Below are positions 43,488-55,732 of a stretch of DNA of 64,000 nt, in pieces (position 1 is the stretch's first letter; each line of letters opens with the position of its first letter). A model generated the notes under the pieces. That model ran no database searches. It was not told the DNA's origin and saw nothing but the letters and a program-made list of their open reading frames with translations. The stretch lies in contig MSHJ01000005.1 of assembly GCA_001941065.1 (NCBI GenBank), forward strand, positions 124,001 to 188,000, read 5' to 3'. A program made the translations under genes and the position numbers. The DNA is from Alistipes sp. Zagget8 (GTDB lineage: Bacteria; Bacteroidota; Bacteroidia; Bacteroidales; Rikenellaceae).

Positions 43488-45919
43488 ATCGGAAGCATTA
43501 TTTATCGGCGGTATTTTGCATGCTGGCTTTGCCGCTGGCCGCGCAGACTGACCGGCTGTGGTACACGACACCCGCCCGCGTGTGGGAGGAGGCCTTGCCC
43601 GTGGGCAACGGACGCCTGGGGGCCATGGTCTTTGGCGACACGCGGCGGGAACGCATCCAGTTCAATGAGAATACGCTTTACAGCGGGGAACCCGACATGG
43701 CCGTCAGGGGAATCGCTCTTGCCGGGCGGAAAGATGAAGTGCTTCGGCTGATTGCCGAAGGCCGTAACGACGAAGCTGAAGCGATCATGCAGCGGGAGTG
43801 GATCGGGCGGCTGAACGAAGCCTACCAGCCATTCGGCGACCTGTTCTTCGATTTCCGGATGGAAGGCCCTGTCAGCAACTATGTCCATGCACTCGACATG
43901 GACCGGGGTGTCGTCGCCACTTCCTACGAGCAGGATGGGGCGCATATCGTCCGCGAGGTCTTCGCTTCGCATCCCCATCAGGCCGTTGTGGTCCGCCTGA
44001 AGGCCGACCGTCCCGTGCTCCATTTCGTTCTGAACCTCTCCTCGCCGCACGATGTAGATGTGAGGGGTGCGGGTTCGGGAATTGCGATGTCGGGCAGGGC
44101 CCCGATGCACGTGCAGCGCCGGACGGTCGAGGCCCTGCAGACTGCGGGTACCCAGCGCCTTCATCCCGAGTATTTCGATGCTGCGGGGAATCTGCTCCGC
44201 CGTGATCAGATTATCTACGATGACGGTCCGGAAGGGGCGGGTATGCGCTTCGAAGCGCGTGTCGTTCCGATTTCCGTGGAGGGCGAGTTGACGGTCCGTA
44301 ACGGCTCCATTCTTGTCCGCAACTGTCGCGAAGCGACCTTTTTGCTCCTTGCCGCGACCTCTTATAACGGGTTTGACAAAAGCCCGAGCCGTGAGGGTGC
44401 CGATCCCGCGGCCCGGCTTGCCGCGCAAGAGGAATCGCTGCGGGGTGTGAGCTATGAGGCGCTGAAGCGGGCGCATGAGGCTGATTTCGGAGCCCTTTAC
44501 AACCGGGTCGCGCTGACCCTGCCGACCCCGGACGAACAGGCGGCAAAACCTACGGATGTGCGGTTACGGGAGTTTCCCGGGAGCGGCGATGCCGGGCTGG
44601 CCGCACTCTTCTTCCGGTTCGGGCGCTACCTGATGATCTCCGGTTCGCGACCGGGCGGCCAGCCGCTCAACCTGCAGGGCGTGTGGAACGACAAGCGCAT
44701 GCCGCCCTGGAACTCGGGATATACGCTCAATATCAATCTGGAGATGAATTACTGGCCTGCCGAGGTGACGAATCTTTCGGAGTGTCATGAACCGCTGTTC
44801 CGCTTCATCCGCGAGATCGCGGCGAGCGGAACGAAAGTCGCCCGCGACATGTACGGGCTCGACGGCTGGGCTATCCATCACAATGTCTCGCTGTGGCGCG
44901 AGGGTTATCCCAGCGACGGGTTCGTCTATTGGTTTTTCTGGAACGTTTCCGGGGCGTGGCTCTGCGACCATATCTGGGAGCGCTACCTCTTTACGCGCGA
45001 CGAGGCGTTTCTGCGGGAACATTATCCTCTGATGGCCGGGGCTGCGCGTTTCTGCTCGGGATGGCTCGTCGAGGACGGCGAGGGGCATCTGGTGACTCCC
45101 GTCGGCACTTCGCCCGAGAATCATTTCTACCTGCCGAACGGCCGCGAGGCTTCGGTATGTCCGGGACCCACGATGGATATTGCCGTCATCCGGAACCTTT
45201 TCACCCGGACGATTGCTGCGGCCGATACGCTCGGTATCGGCGATGACCTGACCGCAACCCTGCGGGAGCAGGTCGTGCGGCTGCGTCCCTACCGGACCGG
45301 TTCGCGCGGGCAGTTGCTGGAGTGGGACCGGGAGTACCGCGAGGCTGAGCCGCAGCACCGCCATGTGTCGCACCTTTTCGGACTTTATCCCGGTTCGGAG
45401 ATCGCGCCCGAAACGCCCGCGGCGTTTGCCGCCGCACGGCAGACGCTTCACGACCGCGGTGACCGGACGACGGGGTGGAGCATGGCGTGGAAAACCTCTC
45501 TGTGGGCGCGTCTGCTCGACGGCGACCGTGCTTGGGCGACGCTGGGCAACTTGCTGAATTATATCGATCCCACACAGGAGAACAAGAAAGAGGGCGGTGT
45601 TTACCGCAACCTGCTCAATGCGCTGCCGTTCCAGATCGACGGCAATTTCGGGGCGACGGCCGGCATTGCCGAAATGCTTGTCCAGAGCCACCGGGGATTT
45701 ATCGACCTGCTTCCGGCGCTTCCGGCGGCATGGCCTGACGGCGAAGTGCGGGGGCTTTGTGCCCGCGGAGGTTTCGAGGTCGGCATCCGCTGGCGAGGGG
45801 GTGTTCCGAAACGGGTGACGGTTCGAAGCCGGTTCGGCGGTCCCTGTCGGGTGTGTTGGAAAGGTAACGAACGTGTGCTCGATTTCCGGCCTGGCGAAGA
45901 AAAAATTCTTACCTTCTGA
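43484..45919 (+). CDS. GH95 family alpha-L-fucosidase/alpha-L-galactosidase
   Basis: An 811-residue secreted glycosidase with signal peptide about 1-20. The opening RLWYTTPARVWEEALPVGNG at about 24-43 and NEAYQPFGDL at about 111-120 are GH95 hallmarks. The paired catalytic asparagines are N416 and N418 in LNINLEMNYW, and the general acid region reads QIDGNFGATAG near residue 715. The family removes terminal alpha-1,2-fucose or the L-galactose analogue; which one cannot be settled from sequence. It overlaps the PL8 gene and is the last gene of PUL-1. Confidence 0.93.
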   Translation: MNRKHYLSAVFCMLALPLAAQTDRLWYTTPARVWEEALPVGNGRLGAMVFGDTRRERIQFNENTLYSGEPDMAVRGIALAGRKDEVLRLIAEGRNDEAEAIMQREWIGRLNEAYQPFGDLFFDFRMEGPVSNYVHALDMDRGVVATSYEQDGAHIVREVFASHPHQAVVVRLKADRPVLHFVLNLSSPHDVDVRGAGSGIAMSGRAPMHVQRRTVEALQTAGTQRLHPEYFDAAGNLLRRDQIIYDDGPEGAGMRFEARVVPISVEGELTVRNGSILVRNCREATFLLLAATSYNGFDKSPSREGADPAARLAAQEESLRGVSYEALKRAHEADFGALYNRVALTLPTPDEQAAKPTDVRLREFPGSGDAGLAALFFRFGRYLMISGSRPGGQPLNLQGVWNDKRMPPWNSGYTLNINLEMNYWPAEVTNLSECHEPLFRFIREIAASGTKVARDMYGLDGWAIHHNVSLWREGYPSDGFVYWFFWNVSGAWLCDHIWERYLFTRDEAFLREHYPLMAGAARFCSGWLVEDGEGHLVTPVGTSPENHFYLPNGREASVCPGPTMDIAVIRNLFTRTIAAADTLGIGDDLTATLREQVVRLRPYRTGSRGQLLEWDREYREAEPQHRHVSHLFGLYPGSEIAPETPAAFAAARQTLHDRGDRTTGWSMAWKTSLWARLLDGDRAWATLGNLLNYIDPTQENKKEGGVYRNLLNALPFQIDGNFGATAGIAEMLVQSHRGFIDLLPALPAAWPDGEVRGLCARGGFEVGIRWRGGVPKRVTVRSRFGGPCRVCWKGNERVLDFRPGEEKILTF

Positions 45920-45954
45920 ACCCCAAACGGGATTCGGGTGGGAAAGCCTGAAAG

Positions 45955-46006
45955 ACAGAACATCGACGGGAGTTACGTTTTGAAAACGTAATTCCCGTCG
46001 ATCTGT
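45955..46006. repeat. Long palindrome between the convergent PULs
   Basis: Twenty-base arms (45962-45981 and 45983-46002) are complementary except for one G-T wobble, with a single central base at 45982. A further ACAGA/TCTGT pairing lies outside a 2-base bulge. The transcript would form a very long hairpin with no poly-T tail. It sits between GH95 and GH2 and could stop both convergent transcripts. Confidence 0.85.
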
Positions 46007-46030
46007 TAATACCGGAAGGTCCGGTGCTTT

Positions 46031-49159
<3,129 letters not shown>

Positions 49160-50740
49160 TTATTCGATACCCCGGAAGACGAAATCGGCATAGCGATAAC
49201 CTTCGCGGTCGTACAGGCCGCGCAGGGTCCCGAGCCGCCGCACGAAATCGTCGTAGTCGCGCCTTTCCGTTGCCCACGCCACCTCCGACATGGCCGCCAG
49301 ACGCGGCAGCAGCATATACTCGGCATGGTCCATCGTGGAGATATACTCGGTCCACAGATTGGCCTGGACGCCGAGGATGTTGCGGCTTTGCGTTTCGTCG
49401 AGCTGGTCGAAGGGATTGTATTCGTAGAGCTTGCGGATCGGGACGTTGCGGCCGATGGAGAGCGGTTCGCCGTTCTTCTCCGGGTCGGAGGTCTGGTAAT
49501 AATCGAGGTAAAAATAGAACCGCGGGGTCATGATCACCCGGTTGCCGAGTTTCGCGGCCTTGATGCCGCCCTCCGTTCCGCGCCACGACATGACGATCGT
49601 CGAGGGTGTGACGCCGCCTTCGAGCAGTTCGTCCCAGCCGATCATTTCGCGGCCGTGTGCGTGGAGCCATTTCTCGATGCGGCACACGAAATAGCTCTGA
49701 AGGGCATTCTCGTCCTTCAGACCCTCCCGGCGGATGCGGCCCTGGCCGTCGGGGCACACCTCCCACTGTACCTTGGGACACTCGTCGCCGCCGATGTGGA
49801 TGTATTTCGACGGGAATAGTTCGAGCACCTCCAAAAGCACGTTTTCGAGGAATTCGAAGGTCGTCTCGCGGCCTGCGCAGAGCACGTCGCTGCTGTAATA
49901 CCACGTCGTGCGCACCTCGTAGGGACCTTTCGTGCATCCCAGCCACGGATACGACGCCAGGGCCGCCATCGAATGGCCGGGGAGCTCGATCTCGGGAATG
50001 ACGTCTATGCAGCGCTCGGCGGCATAGGCCACCACCTCGCGGATTTCGTCCTGCGTGTAGTAGCCGCCGTGAGGCGTGCCGTCGTATTCGTTCGAGGTTT
50101 TGTAATGGCCGATCAGCGTCTCCCGGCGCTGCGACCCGATGCGCGTCAGTTCGGGATAGCGCCTGATCTCGATACGCCACCCCTGGTCGTTGGTCAGGTG
50201 CCAGTGGAAGGTGTTGAGCTTGTGCAGCGCCATGATGTCGATAAATCGTTTGACCTCCTCCACGGGGTAAAAATACCGCGCCACGTCGAACATCGCCCCG
50301 CGATAGCCGAAGGAGGGTTCGTCGCGGATCTCCACGACGGGAACCCGGTCGCCGTCGACGAGCTGGCGCAGGGTCTGCACGCCGTAAAGCACCGCCCGGG
50401 GCGAGCCGCCGCAGATCGATACGCCTTTCGTCGTTGCGCTCAGCGTGTACTCCTCGCCGGCGAGCGTGCCGTCCAGCTGCAGGTCGACGCCCTTGTGCAC
50501 GGGCTTGTCCGCCACGGCGGGCTTCCGCACCCCCTCTTCGGCCAGGTAGCCGGCACACAGCGCGGCGACGGATTGCAGCGACGGGTCGTCATAGCCGATC
50601 CTGCAGTTGCGGCCGAGGCGGAACGTGCCGTTGCCCGGCTCCACCGACACGGGCCGGGGAATGACATTGATTTCGGGTGGCGGGACCTCGGCGCACGCGG
50701 CGGTGAGGAGTGCGGCGGCAAGGATCAGTGTTTTTCGCAT
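49160..50740 (-). CDS. GH20 beta-N-acetylhexosaminidase (lipoprotein)
   Basis: A 526-residue lipoprotein with lipobox LTAAC (C16). The GH20 catalytic pair is D319-E320 in YIHIGGDECPK, and the substrate-assisted mechanism uses the N-acetyl group. An N-terminal GH20b-type domain (about 22-140) precedes the barrel, which starts at FGYRGAMFDVARYFYP. It would trim terminal GlcNAc or GalNAc from host glycans. It is 60 bp after a DUF5689/BACON lipoprotein gene and 21 bp before GH2, so the two glycosidases probably act in turn on galactose-HexNAc units. Confidence 0.95.
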   Translation of the reverse strand: MRKTLILAAALLTAACAEVPPPEINVIPRPVSVEPGNGTFRLGRNCRIGYDDPSLQSVAALCAGYLAEEGVRKPAVADKPVHKGVDLQLDGTLAGEEYTLSATTKGVSICGGSPRAVLYGVQTLRQLVDGDRVPVVEIRDEPSFGYRGAMFDVARYFYPVEEVKRFIDIMALHKLNTFHWHLTNDQGWRIEIRRYPELTRIGSQRRETLIGHYKTSNEYDGTPHGGYYTQDEIREVVAYAAERCIDVIPEIELPGHSMAALASYPWLGCTKGPYEVRTTWYYSSDVLCAGRETTFEFLENVLLEVLELFPSKYIHIGGDECPKVQWEVCPDGQGRIRREGLKDENALQSYFVCRIEKWLHAHGREMIGWDELLEGGVTPSTIVMSWRGTEGGIKAAKLGNRVIMTPRFYFYLDYYQTSDPEKNGEPLSIGRNVPIRKLYEYNPFDQLDETQSRNILGVQANLWTEYISTMDHAEYMLLPRLAAMSEVAWATERRDYDDFVRRLGTLRGLYDREGYRYADFVFRGIE

Positions 50741-50800
50741 AAGTTCGGGGTTTTGGCGTCAGCGGCCGGAACGGATTGCCCGGTTCCGGCCGCTGCGCGG

Positions 50801-53080
50801 TTATTTCTTGTTGTAACGGATGGCAAAATAGTTCATGCACGACGGCGAATCGATCGGCTGTGCGGCGTATTCGTCGAGGCTTCCGCCGAGGTTCCGGGCC
50901 GCCTGCAGACGGATGTAGACGTTCTTCTTGCCGAGCATTTCGAGCGGCAGCTTCACGTCGACGGGTTTCCAGCCCGCATACTGCCAGTAGCGCGTCGCGG
51001 GGGTCCAGCGTGCCATGTCGGGCACGGTGTAGGAGGCGATGTAGGTCCAGTCGGCGTCGGCGTTCATGTTGCCCGTCTCGGACCATGCGACGTCGAAATA
51101 GCGGGGCGAGCCGTATTTGCCGCTGTCGTAGCGGTCGTTCAGGACGCTCACCTGCATCGACAGCACGTCGGTCGAGATTCCCTCGGTCGAGAAATTCACG
51201 ATCCACGCATGGCCGCGGTCGTTGGCCTTGTCCCACCAGTACCAATCGACCCATGCGGGACCTTCGGCGCTGCCCTTGCGGGGAACCTTGCCCTTGCCGC
51301 CGCCCGACGTGTCGCCCGTGACGTTGTTGTTCACGTCGGCGAAATCGCGCCACCAGTCGGTCCCGTCTTCGAGGATGATCCCCATGCCGTTGACGTTGCC
51401 GATGTTCGACCCGAAAATGAACGTGGACTTGTTGCCCACGGGGCCGAGGTAGCTGAAATCCTCGTTGGCGAGAATCTTGATCGCACCGGTCCCGTCCTTG
51501 TAGCTGTGCGTCAGGTAGCCGTTCGTGCCGTAGGTGGGGTAGACCTTGTTGTTGTCGTATTGCAGGAAGCGGTACTCGGTCAGCAGCGCCGAGAAACTGT
51601 CCTTGAAATCGTCGGCCAGCCCGTCGAAATCCGATTTCGAGACATGGCGCAGCTGATAGCGGCCGATATACCCGTACGATTCGTCGTCGCCGCTCGCATT
51701 GTCCTCCCACTCGAAGCGCGGGAACAGTTCGTGGACGACGATCCCCGAGAGTTTGCCCGATCCGTAGGGCAGGCGGCTTCCGTCGCGGCGGTAGAGGCAC
51801 GTCGTGTTGGTGTAGAGGTAGATGTGCTCGCCCTCGATGTCGCGCACGAGCGACGCGCATTTCTCCGTGCGGTTGGCACCCGTGGCGTTGGCGTAACCCT
51901 CGTTGATCGGGGTCAGCGGGCCTTTGCGGATCGGCAGTTCGCAGTCGGTGAGCGTGACGTAGGTGTAGATGTCGTCGTCGGTCAGCTGGCCGATGCGCTT
52001 CTCTTTGTGCGGGATGTCCGCCGCCGTGCCCAGCTCCGAGCTGATGATCATGGCCGATTTCACGCCTTTGAGGGCGAAACGGTCGGGATCGGTGTCGTGC
52101 ACGAGCCGCATGCCTTTGAGCGAGAGCTGGATGCGGCTGTAACGCATGAAAATGTTGTCGTCGGCCGTTTCGGTCTCGACCAGGAAGCCCAGGCTGCCGT
52201 CGATGCTCTCGACGTAGGCGGTCTTCTTGCAGACCTCGTAGTTGATCGTCGATTCGGTGGTCATGGGGTTGGCGCCCATGTTGCCGCCTGCGGCGTCGCT
52301 GACCACCCACGCCGAAATGTAATAGTCGTTCTCGATGGTTACGACCTGCCCGGGACCGCACAGGGCGCGAATCTCCGCGAACGAACGCTCCGTACCGAAA
52401 TCGTCGCGGGCGTTGGCCTGCACGATGTAGAGTTTGGCTGCGGTGACTTTGTCCCAGCCGTTGGTGAACGAGAGGGTTATCTCCGCCGACCGCATATTCT
52501 CCTGGTCGGGATTGGCCTGTGTGGCGAAGAGCAATGCGCCCGACGCATCGTCGATGCGGACGTCGGAGAGCCAGTCGGCGTTCTCCTCGTCGGGATAGGT
52601 TATCTTGGTCGTGAGGCGCTCCGCACCGATGTTGGTGTCGAGCGGGACCGAGACGGACCCTTCGGCGGCGCTGCCCTTCACCGAGATATTCGGCGCCGGG
52701 AACACCAGCCGCTCCTCGATCAGCCCCTCCTGACGGATGTAGACCGTGTCGCGGCGGCGTCCGCTGTCGTCCTGCAGCAGCAGGCGTGCCACGCGGGCGA
52801 AGGAGTCGTTGGCTCCGTAGGTGACGCTGAATGCGCCGTCGCCCGGAATCCGTCCGGCATGGGCCTCGGCCCAGGGGGTGGCTTCGAGAAACGAGACGTT
52901 GCAGCCGCGGTTGCTGTAAACCTCGACCTCGACCGTGCCGCTTTGCGCCGGCACGATGTATTCGCCTTTCACAGCCCCGAGTTCGATGACGGGGACTTCG
53001 TCCGGATCATCGGTGCAGGCTGCCGCACAACCCGCGAAGAGTGTCAGCAGCAGCAGTTTCCAACTATTTTTCGTTTTCAT
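50801..53080 (-). CDS. Lipoprotein with BACON-type and DUF5689-type domains
   Basis: A 759-residue lipoprotein (lipobox-like AAAC, then TDDPDE). Residues about 30-120 and 125-230 look like two BACON/Ig-like modules (VEVYSNRGCNVSF, RRDTVYIRQEG, LYIVQAN endings). About 235-430 resembles the DUF5689 OB-fold-like domain (VVTIENDYYISAWVVSD), and the C-terminal region (about 560-759) is a jelly-roll-like module. No catalytic motif is seen. BACON domains are thought to bind mucin or other glycans, so a surface glycan-binding role is likely (inference). Confidence 0.7.
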   Translation of the reverse strand: MKTKNSWKLLLLTLFAGCAAACTDDPDEVPVIELGAVKGEYIVPAQSGTVEVEVYSNRGCNVSFLEATPWAEAHAGRIPGDGAFSVTYGANDSFARVARLLLQDDSGRRRDTVYIRQEGLIEERLVFPAPNISVKGSAAEGSVSVPLDTNIGAERLTTKITYPDEENADWLSDVRIDDASGALLFATQANPDQENMRSAEITLSFTNGWDKVTAAKLYIVQANARDDFGTERSFAEIRALCGPGQVVTIENDYYISAWVVSDAAGGNMGANPMTTESTINYEVCKKTAYVESIDGSLGFLVETETADDNIFMRYSRIQLSLKGMRLVHDTDPDRFALKGVKSAMIISSELGTAADIPHKEKRIGQLTDDDIYTYVTLTDCELPIRKGPLTPINEGYANATGANRTEKCASLVRDIEGEHIYLYTNTTCLYRRDGSRLPYGSGKLSGIVVHELFPRFEWEDNASGDDESYGYIGRYQLRHVSKSDFDGLADDFKDSFSALLTEYRFLQYDNNKVYPTYGTNGYLTHSYKDGTGAIKILANEDFSYLGPVGNKSTFIFGSNIGNVNGMGIILEDGTDWWRDFADVNNNVTGDTSGGGKGKVPRKGSAEGPAWVDWYWWDKANDRGHAWIVNFSTEGISTDVLSMQVSVLNDRYDSGKYGSPRYFDVAWSETGNMNADADWTYIASYTVPDMARWTPATRYWQYAGWKPVDVKLPLEMLGKKNVYIRLQAARNLGGSLDEYAAQPIDSPSCMNYFAIRYNKK

Positions 53081-53105
53081 GGTGTCTTTGTTTTGAAAGG
53101 GTTTG

Positions 53106-54668
53106 TCAATCCAGCAGGCGGACCTCGATGTCGTCGACGAAATAGTAGCTCGTCGGGGCCGCCGTGCCTTTTTCCTCGAAGAAATTGAACGAGGTGTCCT
53201 TCGATACGCCGCTGGCGATCAGCCGTACCTCGGCCCAGCCGTCGGTCCCGATCGTGGAATTGGGAATGTAGGCCGACGTGGCGGGTGTGAAAGTCATCGG
53301 CTCGCCGTCGATGTAGACCTCCTGATAGGTTCCCTTGTCGATCCAGCTCTGGAAGCGGTCGGTCATGTTCGCCCCCTTGACGTAGCAGATGCGGAAGGTG
53401 ATCTGCACGTTGCCCGAAGCGTCGGCGGGAATGTTCGCCAGCTTCGGCGTGTGAATCTTGCCGCGGCCCAGCGTGGGCGACCCGACGCGCATACAGCCCT
53501 GGAACTCGGCGCAGCGGTAGAGGTAGGTCCAGTCGTAGAGGTTGCGGTTGCGCATATACGCCGCCGTGACGTTATTGGCGGCCGACGGCGGTGCGATGTT
53601 CCATGAATTGGTGTAATCCGCCGTGCCCGCCGCGTTTTCCATCACATAGAAGGGGGCCTCCTCGACACCCGTCGCCGATCCGGCCGCGGTCGTTCCGGAC
53701 AGACTGCCGCTGCTCTGCTGGGCTTCGGTCTGCGAGGGCGTATATCCCTTCGTGTTGCCCACGTAGTTGCCGCCCCACACGCAGGCGTCGAAATACTCGG
53801 CGAAGACCAGGTCGGCATCGGGGGCATACACGATCGCCGGGGTCTCGGTCACGATGTTCCGTTTGATCGTGCGCGGCGTCGGCGAATCGACGGTCATCGC
53901 CCGGTGCGAACGGTCGGTGATGCGGATTTTCAGCCCCGAGGCGTACTCGCGGGCGGGCATCACGATGTGGAAATCGGTTCCGTCTTCACTCAGCGCGACG
54001 CCTTCGCCCGCACCGCCGCAGTTCATCACCAGATGATATGCGCGGGCCGAACTCGCCGTGCCCGGCACGAGGATTTTGGCTCCTCCGTCGTCGGTTCCGA
54101 GTGTGGAGTAGCCCGAAATCGGGGCGCCCGAACGGTCTTCGACGAGGATCGAATTGATCGTCGCCGAGCCTTTCAGCGTCAGTTTCAGCACGCCGCACAT
54201 ATTGTTCAGCCGGATGTTCACGTAGCCTTTCTCTTCGTCGATTCCCGTCGCTTCGCCGTACATCGGCATGGCATTGCGGCCGAACGTGCCGGAGCCTGCA
54301 TAAAACTGCGCCAGCGGCAGCTTGAAATTGGCGGCTTCCGTCGTCTGCTGGAGGAAATTACAGGCCGAGGGGAACACCGCTTCGTAGCGGTCGGCCTCGG
54401 GGACCTCGGGCACGGCGGCCGTTCCGTCGCCGAGCAGGAAGACCTCATAGGCCGTGCCGTTGATGTCGATCATGTCGCCCGGCTGGAATTTCACCCGCAG
54501 GTCGTTGCCCAGCTCGGCGCGTGTGCCGGCTCCGGCTCCGGCGTCGAGGCGCAGCGAGACGTATTTCACCGGATCGGGTCCGGACGGCCCCTCATATCCT
54601 TCGGGGGCTTCGGAGCATCCCGCTGACAGCAGGCAGCAGGCGATCAATAGGTTCTGTATCTTTTTCAT
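53106..54668 (-). CDS. Fimbrillin-like lipoprotein with C-terminal beta-sandwich domain
   Basis: A 520-residue lipoprotein with lipobox LSAGC (C18). Residues about 35-290 resemble the fimbrillin/Mfa-like fold (a FQPGDMIDINGTAYEV start, LNNMCGVLKLTLKG in the middle). The C-terminal half (about 300-520) begins FAEYFDACVWGGNYVG and ends with DIEVRLLD, typical of a carbohydrate-binding-like jelly roll. It has no enzyme motif. Position after a BACON protein and before the DUF5689 protein suggests another surface binding component. Confidence 0.65.
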   Translation of the reverse strand: MKKIQNLLIACCLLSAGCSEAPEGYEGPSGPDPVKYVSLRLDAGAGAGTRAELGNDLRVKFQPGDMIDINGTAYEVFLLGDGTAAVPEVPEADRYEAVFPSACNFLQQTTEAANFKLPLAQFYAGSGTFGRNAMPMYGEATGIDEEKGYVNIRLNNMCGVLKLTLKGSATINSILVEDRSGAPISGYSTLGTDDGGAKILVPGTASSARAYHLVMNCGGAGEGVALSEDGTDFHIVMPAREYASGLKIRITDRSHRAMTVDSPTPRTIKRNIVTETPAIVYAPDADLVFAEYFDACVWGGNYVGNTKGYTPSQTEAQQSSGSLSGTTAAGSATGVEEAPFYVMENAAGTADYTNSWNIAPPSAANNVTAAYMRNRNLYDWTYLYRCAEFQGCMRVGSPTLGRGKIHTPKLANIPADASGNVQITFRICYVKGANMTDRFQSWIDKGTYQEVYIDGEPMTFTPATSAYIPNSTIGTDGWAEVRLIASGVSKDTSFNFFEEKGTAAPTSYYFVDDIEVRLLD

Positions 54669-54688
54669 TTTTGCGTCTGTTTAGTCGG

Positions 54689-55714
54689 TTACCATTCGTT
54701 GTCGTCCTTCTCGCCCTCCATCTGGCCGCCTTCCACGCCGCCGATGTCGCATTTCTCCTGTGTCAGGGTTACATGGTCGGTGGTGATGGTCCGTCCGCGG
54801 CCGTTGTCGTACTGCAGGGCGATGCGTGCCGAACGCGGCGCGGCGGGATTGGCCGGGACCTTCACGCTCAGCAGGCCCGCTTCGCGGTCGATCCGGTAAT
54901 TCGTCAGCCAGCCTTCGGCTCCCGTCAGGTAGTCGCACACGAGCGTTATTTCGCCGTAAATCTCCGGAATGTTGCACTCGAAGGCCTGTTCGAACGTCTC
55001 GCCGTAGGCGGCCGCGGCGTGCGTCTCTTCGGCGGGCGTCATGGTCAGTTTCAGCGCTTCGGTGCTTTGTGTAACGGTGGCACGGGTCTCGTAGCGTGTG
55101 CCGCTGCCGTCGGCGACCCAGAGGGTCAGCGTCGCGAAACGCATGGCTCCGGTCGGGTTGTCCGCCACCGTGAAGCGCAGCGATGCGTCGTCGAGCGTCA
55201 CGTCGCCGATCCATCCTTCGCCGCTGTCCTCGCCGTAGGATATTTCGTGCTGCACGCGTTCCAGGTCGGGCCCGAGGTTGCTGGAAAGGGTCATCGTCAC
55301 AGGACATCCGTCGCCCAGCAGCGCGACGCTTCCGGGCGTGACGGTTAGCGTCGGGTCGGTGATTCCTGCGGCCTGGGACATCACCACCTCGCAGGCGCGG
55401 TCCCCGGACTGGATGCGGATCGTCGCCTTGCGCGACAGACCGCCGTTGGTGTCGTATTCGAAGATGAAATCGCCGTTCTCGCGTCCCGACTCCCGGTCGA
55501 TCCGCGCCCATGCGCCTCCGGACTCCGAATCTACGGAGAGCGACCAGTTTCCGGTCGAGTAGACCATCACGCGGGTCATGCCCTCCGTTGCCGGCAATGC
55601 GACCAGGTTCTGGTCCACGGCCAGCCGGATCGTCGGTTCGAACGGCTCGTTGCAGCCGCCCAGCGCTCCGCAGAGCGCCGCCAGCCATGCAATGCCTTTA
55701 TAGCTGAATCTCAT
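54689..55714 (-). CDS. BACON domain-containing lipoprotein
   Basis: A 341-residue lipoprotein (lipobox LGGC, C21) made of about three repeated BACON/Ig-like modules. Each module ends in a VxxSQ/VTQS/LTQE strand (CEVVMSQA, ATVTQSTE, VTLTQEKC) near residues 115, 220 and 320. BACON domains in Bacteroidales often sit in PUL surface proteins. It follows SusD by 18 bp, the usual place of a SusE/SusF-type surface binding protein, which is the role I infer here. Confidence 0.78.
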   Translation of the reverse strand: MRFSYKGIAWLAALCGALGGCNEPFEPTIRLAVDQNLVALPATEGMTRVMVYSTGNWSLSVDSESGGAWARIDRESGRENGDFIFEYDTNGGLSRKATIRIQSGDRACEVVMSQAAGITDPTLTVTPGSVALLGDGCPVTMTLSSNLGPDLERVQHEISYGEDSGEGWIGDVTLDDASLRFTVADNPTGAMRFATLTLWVADGSGTRYETRATVTQSTEALKLTMTPAEETHAAAAYGETFEQAFECNIPEIYGEITLVCDYLTGAEGWLTNYRIDREAGLLSVKVPANPAAPRSARIALQYDNGRGRTITTDHVTLTQEKCDIGGVEGGQMEGEKDDNEW

Positions 55715-55732
55715 AATGTTCCGTTTTTTAGA

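Noticed and set aside
45920..46030. Reading the GH95-GH2 palindrome as a transposon inverted repeat pair
   Set aside because: The two arms are adjacent with only one base between them, so they cannot enclose an element; at most they are a remnant.
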